The notes beneath the pieces were generated by a model. The model ran no database searches. It saw only the letters and a program-made list of their open reading frames with translations, and had not been told where the DNA came from. Position numbers and translations under genes: made by a program. From an uncultured beta proteobacterium (lineage in GTDB: Bacteria; Pseudomonadota; Gammaproteobacteria; Burkholderiales; Burkholderiaceae_C), in NCBI GenBank assembly GCA_903930255.1, contig CAIYYA010000003.1, forward strand, positions 1 through 39,672: a stretch of 39,672 bases of DNA, in the 5' to 3' direction. This document shows positions 1 to 8,724 of the stretch, in pieces (positions within the stretch are counted from its first letter, which is position 1; every line of letters starts with the position of its first letter).

Positions 1-77
1 ACTCAGCTCCGCGGCTGTCCCCCGCCCTTCGGACTCCTCCTTTATGCCGCTACGCAGAGCGCTGCGTCGGACTGAGT
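1..77. repeat. Inverted-repeat-bounded intergenic segment
   Basis: The segment opens with ACTCAG and closes with CTGAGT (positions 72-77), and the two ends can be extended as an imperfect inverted repeat. Inside it, ACGCAG (52-57) and CTGCGT (62-67) form a second small hairpin. One frame is open from base 1 to a TGA at 73-75, so the end of a gene lying outside the window is also possible. I favour a REP-like intergenic element but have only one copy here. Nothing else is recognised between 78 and 142. Confidence 0.3.
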
Positions 78-142
78 CATCCAGTGCGGTGCGACGCATG
101 CCGGTCGTGTGTTACTTTGAGCGGTGTGAACAAGAGATTTAT

Positions 143-167
143 CCCAGCCCCTTGCGCTGGGTTTTTT
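143..167 (+). terminator. Rho-independent terminator
   Basis: CCCAGC (143-148) pairs with GCTGGG (156-161) and is followed directly by six T (162-167). It probably ends a transcript that enters the window from the left, and it isolates the phasin promoter from that transcript. Confidence 0.7.
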
Positions 168-223
168 AGTGCGCAAGTGGTGAAAGCGCATCTTTACAGA
201 ATTAGTTGAGTGCCACTAATAAT

Positions 224-239
224 TGCTGCACTGCAACAT
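224..239 (+). promoter_or_regulatory. PhaR-like operator, site 1
   Basis: TGCTGCACTGCAACAT contains the TGC/GCA dyad known for PhaR, the regulator that represses phasin genes until polyhydroxyalkanoate granules appear. A second copy with one mismatch lies at 281-296. This site is upstream of the likely promoter, whose -10 could be TACAAT at 267-272. Assignment to PhaR is inferred from the motif and the downstream phasin. Confidence 0.5.
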
Positions 240-280
240 TTGTCAGTATTCATCCCTTATTCGCCCTACAATTCATGCCA

Positions 281-296
281 TGCTGCAATGCAACAT
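281..296 (+). promoter_or_regulatory. PhaR-like operator, site 2
   Basis: TGCTGCAATGCAACAT matches site 1 at 15 of 16 bases, with the two starts 57 bp apart. It falls just after the candidate -10 (TACAAT, 267-272), so it would cover the transcription start. That is a sensible place for a repressor. The pairing of two operators around the promoter fits autoregulated phasin control. Confidence 0.5.
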
Positions 297-352
297 AAAC
301 AACCCGATTGGGTTGCTGAAGCAGATGCCATCAACCACCCAAGGAAACTGAA

Positions 353-898
353 ATGAACAACACTTTTGAAAAAATTACCGCCACATCCAAAGCGGCCTTG
401 GAAACCGCACAGGCTCTGGCCTCTAAAGCACAGGCTAGCGCAGAAAAGCTGACTGAGCTGAACATGACAACAGCCAAGGCTGCATTGGGCGAGTCAGTGG
501 AAAAGGCAAAAGCCGTTATGGGCGCCAAAGACCCGCAAGCATTGGCCGCAATGACAGCTGATATGGTCAAGCCGCTGGCTGAAAAGTCGGCTGCTTATGC
601 CCAAGAATTCAAGAAAATCGTGGAAGATGCGAGCGCAGACTTCACCCAAACTGCCCAAGCCAACTTGGCTGATGTGCAAAAGGGTTTTGCAACCTTGATG
701 GAAAGCGCCACCAAAAATGCACCAGCAGGAACCGAGTCGGCTGTTGCCTTTTTTAACCAAGCCATGACCGCTAGCCAAAACGCGTTCAAAACAGCACAAA
801 CTTCAGCACAGCAAGCTGTCGATGCAGCTCAAGCCAACTTCTCTGCCGTAACAAAACAAGCGACCGATGCGGTCAAGAAAGCCACCAAGTCAGCTTAA
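353..898 (+). CDS. phaP: Phasin family protein (PHA granule-associated)
   Basis: This 181-residue protein coats polyhydroxyalkanoate granules in the cytoplasm and controls their size and number. The sequence is almost entirely Ala-, Lys- and Gln-rich amphipathic helix with no Cys or Trp, as in phasin_2 family proteins. The start MNNTFEKI and the internal stretch FTQTAQANLADVQ with a following FATLME are typical of beta-proteobacterial phasins. The ATG at 353 follows an AAGGAAAC ribosome site. The gene stands alone between two TGC-dyad operators upstream and a terminator downstream, so it is probably monocistronic and PhaR-controlled. Length matches the family (about 180-190 aa). The phasin call is firm; the exact paralogue is not. 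Confidence 0.9.
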   Translation: MNNTFEKITATSKAALETAQALASKAQASAEKLTELNMTTAKAALGESVEKAKAVMGAKDPQALAAMTADMVKPLAEKSAAYAQEFKKIVEDASADFTQTAQANLADVQKGFATLMESATKNAPAGTESAVAFFNQAMTASQNAFKTAQTSAQQAVDAAQANFSAVTKQATDAVKKATKSA

Positions 899-928
899 TT
901 GCCTTACTTTTTGGCACACATGACAAGA

Positions 929-951
929 CGGCACCTGAGGGTGCCGTTTTT
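929..951 (+). terminator. Rho-independent terminator of phaP
   Basis: CGGCACC (929-935) pairs with GGTGCCG (940-946) around a TGAG loop, followed by five T. It lies 30 bases after the phasin stop codon. Confidence 0.85.
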
Positions 952-1071
952 AATATCTGGTATTGGCAGTGAAATATGCCGCGTATGCATGCAATCGTCG
1001 GCTCCAATGCGCTCACACTTTCACATCATCATTGTGGAGTCCGTTCGGATGTCCGCAAGGAGGTAATCGAT

Positions 1072-1326
1072 ATGTCAAATCAATCAGAACGCACACCCGT
1101 AGTAACTATTTCGGCTCCACAGTCCGATGAGCGGGTCGTGCTCTTGGAAGAGGTCAATTTCAAGTGGTTATTGGCGGGGCTGGGGTGGTGGATTGACATG
1201 TCCCGCTTCCATAGAGACATCCCTTACGCAAAACACTTCTTCGAACTGGCTGAGGCATCCAATTCATCGGCATTGCGAGACTGCGCAGCATCGTTGCAGA
1301 GTTATAACGAGATGGCTTGCCAGTAA
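1072..1326 (+). CDS. Small conserved hypothetical protein
   Basis: This is an 84-residue protein starting MSNQSERTPVV. The start is set by a perfect AAGGAGGT ribosome site at 1057-1064, seven bases before the ATG; the longer open frame from 976 has no such site. The C-terminal half carries a Trp-rich patch (FKWLLAGLGWWIDMSRFH) and an Ala-rich helix ending in RDCAASLQSY. I have the impression that similar short proteins occur in Comamonadaceae, but I know no function. There is no signal peptide or membrane span. The strong ribosome site argues that it is really translated. It converges on the peptidase gene, with 33 bases between their ends. Confidence 0.65.
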   Translation: MSNQSERTPVVTISAPQSDERVVLLEEVNFKWLLAGLGWWIDMSRFHRDIPYAKHFFELAEASNSSALRDCAASLQSYNEMACQ

Positions 1327-1359
1327 ATTGAATCGGGATAGCGCCCCTGCTGGGCAAGC

Positions 1360-3336
1360 TCAAAACACCCAGCTGCCCAGCTCAAACAGATCCAAGCCCC
1401 TGCTGCGCCCGCCCAAACAGCGCGCCAGAAAATCTTCGGTTTTGCGGTAATAGCGCAGGTTGTCGCTCCATTTCTGGTTGCCGTGGCCGGCGCCACTGAA
1501 CAGCACAAAGTCAACTTCTTTGCCGGCTTGGCGCAGTGCATCGACCATGCGCGTCGATTGGTCGAGCTTGACGCGCGGGTCGTTGGCACCATGCAGGATC
1601 AGCACCGGCTGGCTGACCTTGTCGGCCTTGAACAGGGGTGACTTGCTGTCCATCAGCGCCCGTTCTTGCGGGTTGGCCGGGTTGCCGACATATTTATTCC
1701 ACCACGGCAAGCCCAATTCCCAATAGGGTGGGGCATTTTCAAGCAGACCAGCCAGATCAGATGGGCCGACAAAGCTGATGCCGCAGGCAAAGCGCTCGGG
1801 GGTAAACGTCAAACCCACCAGGCTGGCATAACCGCCGTAGCTCACGCCCATGGTGGCTACTTTGGTTGGATCGGTGATACCTTGGCGCACCAGATGGTCA
1901 ATGCCATCCATCAGGTCATCGTGCATTTGGGCGGCAAACTGGCCTTGCGCTTTCTCCTGAAAAGCGCGCCCGTAACCGCTGGAGCCACGGTAATTAACTT
2001 GCAGCACGGCATAGCCCCGGTTGGCCAAAAATTCTGGCATGTGCTCACCGCTGGCCCACACATCGCGCGCCCAAGGGCCACCATGCACATACAAAACAGT
2101 AGGCAGATTTTTGCCGCTTGTGCCGTTTGGCAGGGTTAGGTAGGCATGCAGCGTGAGTCCGTCGCGGCTTGGAAACTGGATGGGCTTTTGCACAGGCAAG
2201 GCGCTGATGCGGTGGATGCGGCTGCGGGTGTCGTCACCCAACACGCTAAGCACGTTGGTATGGGCGTTGTAAAGCACATGTTGACCACCGCTTTCGGTCA
2301 TGATGGTGACGGTGATCCATTGCTCGTCCTGACTCAGGCTGGTCGGGTGAAACCGAAAATGCCCTGGCGTGATGGCTTGCAGGTGCTCCAGCGCCTTTTG
2401 CAGGTGTGGCTCAAAGGCTTTGAGCTCCTGGTAGTCGGGCTCGAGTGTCAGCAACAAGGGACGCAACGTTTTCTGACTGATAAAGGCTTGGCTCACGTCC
2501 ACCCGTGCATCTGAATAAAAAATGTCTTCGGCGCCATTGCTCAGGTTGATTTTGACCAGCGCCAGTTTGTCGCGCCCACGGTTTGACAACGCCCAGATAA
2601 AGGTGTTGTCTGCCCCAACTTCGAGCGGCAGCACGGTGTCGAAATAACTGGTGCTGAATACGGCCTGCCAGTCAGATGCAGCCTCGGGCGTGTGCTTTTC
2701 ATAAACCCATAGGTGTGCCTGCTTGCGCACCCGCCCCAGCAATTGCCCCTGGTCATTGGTCAGCCAGCGTGCCACGTCGCCCGGGTTTTGCGCCAGCAAT
2801 GTGAGCGCACCTGTGGCATGGGTGTAGTGGTAAAGGTCAAACACTTTGGGGTCGCGCCGGTTATTGGCTATCAGCAGGTTGGCACTGTTTTTGATGCGGG
2901 TCTGCAAGGTGGAGGTTGAGCCGGCAAACGGGGTGAGGTCTTTGGCAGGGGCGCTCAGATCGTGACTGTCGAGCTGAAAAATGTGCACGTTTTCGTCTCC
3001 CGCCTGGTCGCCCATGAGCAAAATGTGGCGGCTGTCTTGCGCCCATTGCGGGTAAGCCAGTGTTTTGTAGCTTTGCACACGGCCATTCTGCAGATTTTTG
3101 ACAAAAATGCCGGGGCCAAGACCTTTGCGCGCAATCCACATCAGTTGCTGGCCGTCTGGCGAAATTTGATACAGGCCATTGCCGTCCCAGTCGGCAATGT
3201 AGAGGCGCACGGGCACCAGCGCGGCGTTTGTAGCCGATTCGATGCTTGAATCAAGCAAGCTGGGGTGGGATGCGGTGGTGCTGCACGCAGTCAGCACAGC
3301 ACTGAGCAGGATGATACAGATGGATTTGAATAGCAT
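1360..3336 (-). CDS. S9-family serine peptidase (prolyl oligopeptidase-like), lipoprotein
   Basis: This is a predicted lipoprotein peptidase of about 658 residues, acting on peptides or acyl-peptides in the periplasm or outer-membrane face. The chosen ATG (3336) begins MLFKSICIILLSAVLTACS, a signal peptide ending in the lipobox LTAC; a TTG eight codons upstream is less likely. Residues about 60-400 are the degenerate beta-propeller region and 400-650 the alpha/beta hydrolase. The catalytic triad is visible as Ser499 in GVSYGG, Asp586 in GANDPRV and His618 in GAGHGN, with family-typical spacing. The YVHGGPWARD oxyanion region is also present. It is divergent from the glutathione peroxidase gene. 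Substrate is unknown; it could be a dipeptidyl- or acylaminoacyl-peptidase. Confidence 0.85.
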   Translation of the reverse strand: MLFKSICIILLSAVLTACSTTASHPSLLDSSIESATNAALVPVRLYIADWDGNGLYQISPDGQQLMWIARKGLGPGIFVKNLQNGRVQSYKTLAYPQWAQDSRHILLMGDQAGDENVHIFQLDSHDLSAPAKDLTPFAGSTSTLQTRIKNSANLLIANNRRDPKVFDLYHYTHATGALTLLAQNPGDVARWLTNDQGQLLGRVRKQAHLWVYEKHTPEAASDWQAVFSTSYFDTVLPLEVGADNTFIWALSNRGRDKLALVKINLSNGAEDIFYSDARVDVSQAFISQKTLRPLLLTLEPDYQELKAFEPHLQKALEHLQAITPGHFRFHPTSLSQDEQWITVTIMTESGGQHVLYNAHTNVLSVLGDDTRSRIHRISALPVQKPIQFPSRDGLTLHAYLTLPNGTSGKNLPTVLYVHGGPWARDVWASGEHMPEFLANRGYAVLQVNYRGSSGYGRAFQEKAQGQFAAQMHDDLMDGIDHLVRQGITDPTKVATMGVSYGGYASLVGLTFTPERFACGISFVGPSDLAGLLENAPPYWELGLPWWNKYVGNPANPQERALMDSKSPLFKADKVSQPVLILHGANDPRVKLDQSTRMVDALRQAGKEVDFVLFSGAGHGNQKWSDNLRYYRKTEDFLARCLGGRSRGLDLFELGSWVF

Positions 3337-3442
3337 TGGCGAGGGGAAATCGTTCAACAAAAGCGCAGACTTTAACCTGCCAAGAACCGGCTTTTGCGAT
3401 ATCGGCTACAGTGAAAGCCAGTCTTCACTTTGGTACAAAACC

Positions 3443-4018
3443 ATGAAATTTCGCACGACCACAACATTGGCCGCTGGCCTGTTGCTAACCCTGCTGACCC
3501 TTCACGCGCCGGCTGCGGCACAGTCGGCCACAGCCGCAGCCTGTCCGGCCATCCTGCAATACCAGTTTCCACGTTTGCAAGACGACAAACCACAAAATTT
3601 GTGCCAATACGCCGGGAAAGTGGTTTTGGTGGTGAATACCGCTAGCTACTGTGGTTTTACCAGCCAATATGAAGGCTTGGAAGCCTTGTATGCCAAATAC
3701 GAAAAGCGTGGCTTGGTGGTGCTGGGCTTTCCTTCCAACGACTTTGGCCAGCAGGAGCCCGGGGCGTCCAAAGAAATTGCCGACTTTTGCTTCAACACTT
3801 ACGGCGTGAAGTTTCCGATGTTTGCCAAAACCGTGGTGTCGGGTGAGGGCAGAACGGCGCTCTATGCCGCGCTGGAAAAAGCCACTGGCCGAACACCGAA
3901 GTGGAATTTTCACAAATACCTGATAGATCGCCATGGCAAGGTGGTGGACAACTTTTTAAGCATCACTGGTCCACAAAGTTCGCTGGTGGTGAATGCCATC
4001 GAAAAGGCACTCCAGTAA
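3443..4018 (+). CDS. Exported glutathione peroxidase family protein
   Basis: This thiol peroxidase of 191 residues reduces peroxides, probably with thioredoxin or glutathione as donor. The ATG at 3443 gives an N-terminus with a classic Sec signal (hydrophobic residues 9-20, then HAPAAAQSA); the open frame continues upstream but without signal-peptide logic. The catalytic Cys70 lies in NTASYCGFTSQY (Cys, not selenocysteine). Gln104 is in FGQQEPG, and Trp154-Asn155 in KWNFHKYL completes the tetrad. Most bacterial GPx are cytoplasmic and about 160 aa, so the signal peptide points to a periplasmic role. The stop codon abuts repeat R2 (4017-4095). Confidence 0.9.
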   Translation: MKFRTTTTLAAGLLLTLLTLHAPAAAQSATAAACPAILQYQFPRLQDDKPQNLCQYAGKVVLVVNTASYCGFTSQYEGLEALYAKYEKRGLVVLGFPSNDFGQQEPGASKEIADFCFNTYGVKFPMFAKTVVSGEGRTALYAALEKATGRTPKWNFHKYLIDRHGKVVDNFLSITGPQSSLVVNAIEKALQ

Positions 4019-4095
4019 TTCCCTTTCCATATCAATCCGACATGTTGTTGCAACGCCATGCCGTGCTTCAGCACTGTCTGCGGCTTTGCGTCTAA
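4017..4095 (+). repeat. R2 repeat, copy a
   Basis: This 79-bp segment matches the reverse complement of 23151-23229 with about 10 differences. It begins at the stop codon of the glutathione peroxidase gene and runs directly into repeat R1 at 4093. The other copy has a second inverted arm beyond its inner end. Here that arm is missing and R1 takes its place. It carries no reading frame of its own. Confidence 0.75.
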
Positions 4096-4196
4096 CTGCC
4101 ATGTTTTTTCACGACACCCCGATTCATGAAACCGTTCGCCCTGAGCCTGTCGAAGGGTGGTTCGACAAGCTCACAACGAACGGTGTTTCACGTTAA
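4093..4196 (+). repeat. R1 hairpin repeat, copy a (104 bp)
   Basis: This is one of three near-identical 104-bp elements (others at 29033-29136 reversed and 34973-35076). It begins TAACTGCCATG and ends CACGTTAA. The core is a hairpin: arm 4131-4154 pairs with 4161-4184 with four mismatches over 24 bp around a GGGTGG loop. It differs from the copy at 29033 by one base and from the copy at 34973 by two. TAA triplets at both ends can serve as stop codons. Apparent peptides read from it (such as VRPEPVEGW) are artefacts. Confidence 0.9.
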
Positions 4197-4222
4197 TGAT
4201 CCGGCTCGATGATGTATCAAGT

Positions 4223-4277
4223 TCTGTTCGGGCTGAGCCTGTCGAAGCCCAACAACCAAGCTCAGGGCGAGCGGTTC
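4223..4277. repeat. Degenerate R1-like element
   Basis: The stretch GGGCTGAGCCTGTCGAAG and the following GCTCAGGGCGAGCGGTT echo the two arms of R1 in weakened form, as an imperfect inverted repeat. With R2a and R1a it fills most of the gene-free gap 4019-4374. I see no gene or clear promoter in the remaining bases 4278-4374. Confidence 0.5.
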
Positions 4278-4374
4278 AAACTGCATCGGGCAAGATCAAT
4301 AAGTTCAGCGGCAACCCATTTTGAACAGCACTCCGGGTTCAGGTTTTGGCTGCGTTGCACCCTAAAATAAGACG

Positions 4375-5958
4375 ATGAATGCCACGCCAACTTCTTTGCC
4401 AACTGCTGCTGCCCTGATTCGGCGCAAATTGCCCATTGGCATCCAGAATTTGCACGAAATCATCGAAGAAGGGCATTATTACGTTGACAAAAGCGCCATT
4501 GCAGTACGTTTGGTCAACGAGGGTAAGTATTACTTTTTAAGCCGGCCACGGCGTTTTGGAAAAAGCTTGTTTTTGGACACCTTGCGCGAGATGTTTGAAG
4601 GCAACGCGCCGCTGTTCAAGGGTTTGGCGGCCAAGCAGCAGTGGGACTGGAGCAAAAAATATCCGGTGATTCGCATCAGCTTTGGCGACGGTGTGATGCA
4701 AACCCGTGCTGAACTAAACCAGCGCATGGGCGAAATTTTGCTCGACAACCAGCGCCGCCTGGGTGTTGTTTGCACCCACCAAAGTTTGGGTGGACAGTTT
4801 GGCGAGCTTATTGCCCTGGCACACCAGTCCACCGGCCAGCGCGCCGTGGTGCTGATTGACGAATACGACAAGCCCATTTTGGACAACATCGAGCACAGTG
4901 CGGCGGCTATCGAGATGCGCGAAGGGCTTAAAAACTTCTATTCGGTGATGAAAGGCTCAGACGAGCATTTGAAGTTTGTCTTTTTGACCGGTGTATCCAA
5001 GTTCAGCAAAGTCAGCCTGTTTTCGGGCCTGAACAACCTGACCGACATTACCCTGGACGAGCGCTACAGCGACATTTGCGGCTACACCGATGCCGATGTG
5101 GACACAGTGTTTGCACCCGAGCTGCCCGGGCTGGACCGGGAACTGATTCGCAAGTGGTACAACGGCTACAACTGGCTGGGCACGCCGGTATATAACCCGT
5201 TTGGCCTGCTGCAACTGTTTCGCACACGTCAGATTCGCCCGCACTGGTTCGAGACCGGCACGCCCACTTTTCTGATCAAACTGCTGCAAAAACACCAACA
5301 GTACACGCCCGATTTGACACGCATCGTGGCCTCTGAGGCGCTGCTGGCCACCTTTGATGTGGACAATATTCCGGTGGAAGCCTTGATGTTTCAGGCGGGG
5401 TATTTGACTATTGCCAGCTACCGCAATGTGATGGGGCGGCTTGAGCTGACGCTGAAATACCCCAACCTGGAAGTGCAAGCCGCGCTGAACGATAGCCTGC
5501 TGCAAAGCCTGACCGGTAACCAGATGCTGCCAGGGCCCAAAATCAGCAAGCTCTACGACCTGCTGATGGCTGCAGACTTTGCTGGCCTGAAGGCGCTGTT
5601 TCACGCTTTTTACGCCAGCATAGCCAACGACTGGTACCGCAAAAACGAACTGTCAAACTTCGAGGGCTACTACGTCAGCATCTTTTACAGCTACTTTGCC
5701 GCCCTGGGCTTGGACATACGGCTCGAAGACCCCACCAACCAGGGTCGTATCGACATGACGGTGCTCTTTAACAGCCAGGTGTTTTTGTTTGAGTTCAAGG
5801 TGGTCGAGATGAACCCGGCAGGCGCAGCCTTGCAGCAAATCAAAGACATGCAATACGCCGACAAATACCGTGCGCTAGGGCAACCGATTCACCTGATCGG
5901 GGTTGAGTTCAGCAAAGCCAGCCGCAACATGGTTGGCTTTGAGTTTGAAACGCTATGA
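4375..5958 (+). CDS. AAA-ATPase-like protein with C-terminal PD-(D/E)XK nuclease domain
   Basis: This 527-residue protein belongs to the AAA-ATPase-like (PF09820) plus PD-(D/E)XK (PF08011) architecture. The N-terminus has IGIQNLHEIIEEGHYYVDKS, the family hallmark. A Walker A-like SRPRRFGKSL follows at 56-65 (Lys63; the usual first Gly is absent, as is normal here), then Walker B VVLIDEYD at 158-165. The C-terminal nuclease fold shows Asp460 (GRIDM), Glu473-x-Lys475 (FEFK) and QQIKDMQYADKY. All expected catalytic residues are present, so it looks functional. The family is widespread and often multi-copy; its role is not established, and defence or selfish DNA roles have been suggested. It stands alone, flanked by repeats, 47 bases before ilvD. 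Accessory acquisition is an inference. Confidence 0.85.
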   Translation: MNATPTSLPTAAALIRRKLPIGIQNLHEIIEEGHYYVDKSAIAVRLVNEGKYYFLSRPRRFGKSLFLDTLREMFEGNAPLFKGLAAKQQWDWSKKYPVIRISFGDGVMQTRAELNQRMGEILLDNQRRLGVVCTHQSLGGQFGELIALAHQSTGQRAVVLIDEYDKPILDNIEHSAAAIEMREGLKNFYSVMKGSDEHLKFVFLTGVSKFSKVSLFSGLNNLTDITLDERYSDICGYTDADVDTVFAPELPGLDRELIRKWYNGYNWLGTPVYNPFGLLQLFRTRQIRPHWFETGTPTFLIKLLQKHQQYTPDLTRIVASEALLATFDVDNIPVEALMFQAGYLTIASYRNVMGRLELTLKYPNLEVQAALNDSLLQSLTGNQMLPGPKISKLYDLLMAADFAGLKALFHAFYASIANDWYRKNELSNFEGYYVSIFYSYFAALGLDIRLEDPTNQGRIDMTVLFNSQVFLFEFKVVEMNPAGAALQQIKDMQYADKYRALGQPIHLIGVEFSKASRNMVGFEFETL

Positions 5959-6005
5959 ATAAAATATTTCGGCCTTGTTATAACTTTTTTTGAAAACCCA
6001 TCACC

Positions 6006-7841
6006 ATGCCCGCTTACCTTTCCAAAACCTCTACTGCCGGTCGCAATATGGCGGGTGCACGTTCACTGTGGCGTGCCACCGGCATGAAGGACGAGGATTT
6101 TCAAAAACCCATCATTGCAGTGGTCAACTCGTTTACCCAGTTTGTGCCGGGTCACGTGCATTTAAAAGATCTGGGGCAACTGGTTGCGCGCGAGATCGAA
6201 GCGGCTGGCGGTGTGGCCAAAGAGTTCAACACCATCGCGGTGGATGACGGCATTGCCATGGGGCACGACGGCATGCTGTATTCGCTGCCAAGCCGCGACA
6301 TCATTGCTGACTCGGTTGAATACATGGTCAACGCGCATTGCGCTGATGCCATGGTGTGCATTTCCAATTGCGACAAGATCACTCCTGGCATGCTGATGGC
6401 TGCCATGCGACTGAATATTCCGGTGGTGTTTGTTTCGGGTGGGCCGATGGAAGCCGGCAAAACCAAGCTGGGCGTGATCAAGCTTGATTTGATTGATGCC
6501 ATGGTAATGGCCGCCAACCCGAATGTGTCGGACGAAGAAGTGGCCGAAGTTGAGCGTTCTGCCTGTCCGACCTGCGGCTCGTGCTCGGGCATGTTCACGG
6601 CCAATTCGATGAACTGCCTGACCGAAGCATTGGGTTTGTCGCTGCCGGGCAATGGCACGGTGGTGGCGACCCATGCGGATCGTGAGCAGTTGTTCAAGCG
6701 TGCCGGGCATTTGATTGTGGAACTGTGCAAGCGCTACTACGAGCAAGAAGATGCCTCGGTGTTGCCGCGTTCCATTGGTTTCAAAGCCTTTGAGAATGCG
6801 ATCACGCTGGATATTGCCATGGGTGGCTCGACCAACACGATTTTGCACATCCTGGCGATTGCCCAAGAGGCCGGCATTGACTTCACCATGAAAGACATTG
6901 ACCGCCTGTCGCGGGTTGTGCCGCAGTTGTGCAAAGTGGCACCGAATACGCAAAAGTACCATATTGAAGATGTGCACCGCGCCGGCGGCATCATGGCCAT
7001 TCTGGGTGAATTGGATCGTGCCGGCAAACTGCACACCGATGTGCCAACCATTCACACCCCGAGCATGAAGGAAGCACTGGCTCAGTGGGACATCATGCGT
7101 GATGTAACGCCAGCGGTGCAGAAGTTTTACATGGCGGGCCCGGCGGGTAAACCAACGCAAGTGGCGTTTTGCCAGTCGACACGTTGGCCCAGTCTGGATA
7201 TTGACCGGGCCGAAGGTTGTATCCGCTCGGGTGAACATGCGTTTTCGCAAGAGGGCGGACTGGCCGTGCTGGTTGGCAATATTGCCAAGGATGGTTGTGT
7301 CGTCAAAACCGCAGGGGTCGATGATTCGCTGATGGTGTTTGAAGGCCCGGCGCGCGTGTTTGAGTCGCAAGACGAAGCGGTGGAGCAGATTTTGGCTGAC
7401 CAGGTGCAAGCCGGCGATGTTGTCATCATCCGCTACGAAGGACCCAAGGGCGGCCCGGGTATGCAAGAGATGCTTTACCCCACTTCGTACATCAAGTCCA
7501 AAGGTTTGGGCAAAGCCTGTGCGCTGCTGACAGACGGGCGTTTTTCGGGTGGCACCTCGGGTTTGTCGATTGGCCACGCATCGCCCGAAGCCGCTGCCGG
7601 TGGCGCCATTGGCCTAGTTTGCAATGGTGACCGCATTCGCATTGATATTCCCAAACGCAGCATCAACGTGTTGCTGTCCGATGTAGAGCTTGCACTGCGC
7701 CGTGCTGCGCAGGATGCCAAGGGCTGGAAACCAGCCTTGCCGCGCAAACGCAAAGTGTCTGCGGCGCTCAGGGCATATGCCAAACTGGTGATGTCGGCCG
7801 ACAAGGGGGCTGTGCGCGATTTATCGTTGCTGCAAGACTGA
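6006..7841 (+). CDS. ilvD: Dihydroxy-acid dehydratase
   Basis: IlvD dehydrates 2,3-dihydroxy-isovalerate and 2,3-dihydroxy-3-methylvalerate to the 2-keto acids of valine and isoleucine synthesis in the cytoplasm. The 611-residue sequence is very close to the E. coli enzyme throughout: [15 protein letters not shown] near the start, [12 protein letters not shown] (Cys122), and [18 protein letters not shown] (Cys187/190/193) for the iron-sulfur cluster. [16 protein letters not shown] lies near the C-terminus. The position of Cys49 in [2Fe-2S] enzymes is a non-Cys here, fitting the oxygen-sensitive [4Fe-4S] type. lgt starts 10 bases after its stop, so the two are probably co-transcribed. A long antisense frame over this gene is only a shadow. 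Confidence 0.97.
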   Translation: MPAYLSKTSTAGRNMAGARSLWRATGMKDEDFQKPIIAVVNSFTQFVPGHVHLKDLGQLVAREIEAAGGVAKEFNTIAVDDGIAMGHDGMLYSLPSRDIIADSVEYMVNAHCADAMVCISNCDKITPGMLMAAMRLNIPVVFVSGGPMEAGKTKLGVIKLDLIDAMVMAANPNVSDEEVAEVERSACPTCGSCSGMFTANSMNCLTEALGLSLPGNGTVVATHADREQLFKRAGHLIVELCKRYYEQEDASVLPRSIGFKAFENAITLDIAMGGSTNTILHILAIAQEAGIDFTMKDIDRLSRVVPQLCKVAPNTQKYHIEDVHRAGGIMAILGELDRAGKLHTDVPTIHTPSMKEALAQWDIMRDVTPAVQKFYMAGPAGKPTQVAFCQSTRWPSLDIDRAEGCIRSGEHAFSQEGGLAVLVGNIAKDGCVVKTAGVDDSLMVFEGPARVFESQDEAVEQILADQVQAGDVVIIRYEGPKGGPGMQEMLYPTSYIKSKGLGKACALLTDGRFSGGTSGLSIGHASPEAAAGGAIGLVCNGDRIRIDIPKRSINVLLSDVELALRRAAQDAKGWKPALPRKRKVSAALRAYAKLVMSADKGAVRDLSLLQD

Positions 7842-7851
7842 TTCACGCGAC

Positions 7852-8664
7852 ATGTTGATTCATCCGCAAATTCATCCGGTTGCCTTGCAAATCGGTCCAT
7901 TGGCCGTGCATTGGTATGGGCTCACTTACCTGGCGGCGTTTGGTTTGTTTCTGTTTTTGGGTATGCGACGCCTGCAGCATCAGCCATTTGCCTCAATACA
8001 GGGCAATGGTGCCTGGACTCGGCGTGATGTGGAAGATATTTTGTTTTTGGGTGTGCTGGGTGTGGTGCTGGGCGGGCGCATTGGCTATTGCCTGTTTTAC
8101 AAACCTATGTATTACGCAGCGCATCCGCTGGAGGTGTTGGCCGTTTGGCAAGGCGGCATGAGCTTTCACGGTGGCATGCTGGGGGTGATCGCGGCCGAAG
8201 TCTGGTTTGCCTGGTCCAGAAAACGCCCGCTCTTGCAAGTGGCCGATTTTGTGGCACCCTGCGTACCAACCGGGTTAGCGGCAGGTCGTGTCGGTAACTT
8301 CATCAATGGCGAGTTGTGGGGGCGCCTGGCTGACCCTGATTTACCTTGGGGCATGGTGTTTCGGGGTGCGGGTGATTTGCCACGTCACCCATCGCAGATT
8401 TACCAGTTTCTGCTGGAGGGCTTGCTGTTGTTTGTGTTGCTGTGGTTGTATGCGCGCAAGCGGCGTGCGCCAGGGCAGGTGGCTGCGGCGTTTTTGGTGG
8501 GTTATGGTTTTTTCAGGTTTGTCGCTGAATTTTTTCGTGAGCCCGATGCGCATCTGGGCTTGCTCAGTTTGGGTATGAGTATGGGGCAGTGGCTCTGCCT
8601 GCCGATGATTTTTGGGGGGATGGGCCTGTGGGTTTGGGCGCGCTTAAACTCCCAGAAAACTTAA
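7852..8664 (+). CDS. lgt: Prolipoprotein diacylglyceryl transferase
   Basis: Lgt transfers diacylglycerol from phosphatidylglycerol to the lipobox cysteine of prolipoproteins in the inner membrane. The 270-residue protein has several membrane spans. It carries the family signature [14 protein letters not shown] and the early motif [19 protein letters not shown] and the C-terminal [15 protein letters not shown] are also conserved in Lgt. Length is standard. It follows ilvD by 10 bases. Its product would act on the S9 peptidase lipoprotein encoded at 1360-3336, among others. Confidence 0.96.
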   Translation: MLIHPQIHPVALQIGPLAVHWYGLTYLAAFGLFLFLGMRRLQHQPFASIQGNGAWTRRDVEDILFLGVLGVVLGGRIGYCLFYKPMYYAAHPLEVLAVWQGGMSFHGGMLGVIAAEVWFAWSRKRPLLQVADFVAPCVPTGLAAGRVGNFINGELWGRLADPDLPWGMVFRGAGDLPRHPSQIYQFLLEGLLLFVLLWLYARKRRAPGQVAAAFLVGYGFFRFVAEFFREPDAHLGLLSLGMSMGQWLCLPMIFGGMGLWVWARLNSQKT

Positions 8665-8724
8665 GCTAAATTGGCCCCTAGAGCTTGACTGGTAAGCGTT
8701 AACAGCTATATAAAGAATAGTAAA

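Noticed and set aside
2146-2514. Plus-strand frames across the S9 peptidase gene
   Set aside because: They are antisense to a peptidase with a full catalytic triad and show no domain.
3993-4196. Small frames sharing the peptide VRPEPVEGWFDKL here and at 29033-29236
   Set aside because: They are translations of the R1 repeat, not conserved proteins.
6162-7577. Long minus-strand open frame (471 codons) over ilvD
   Set aside because: It lies fully antisense to a clear IlvD, has no ribosome site or recognisable domain, and arises from codon bias.
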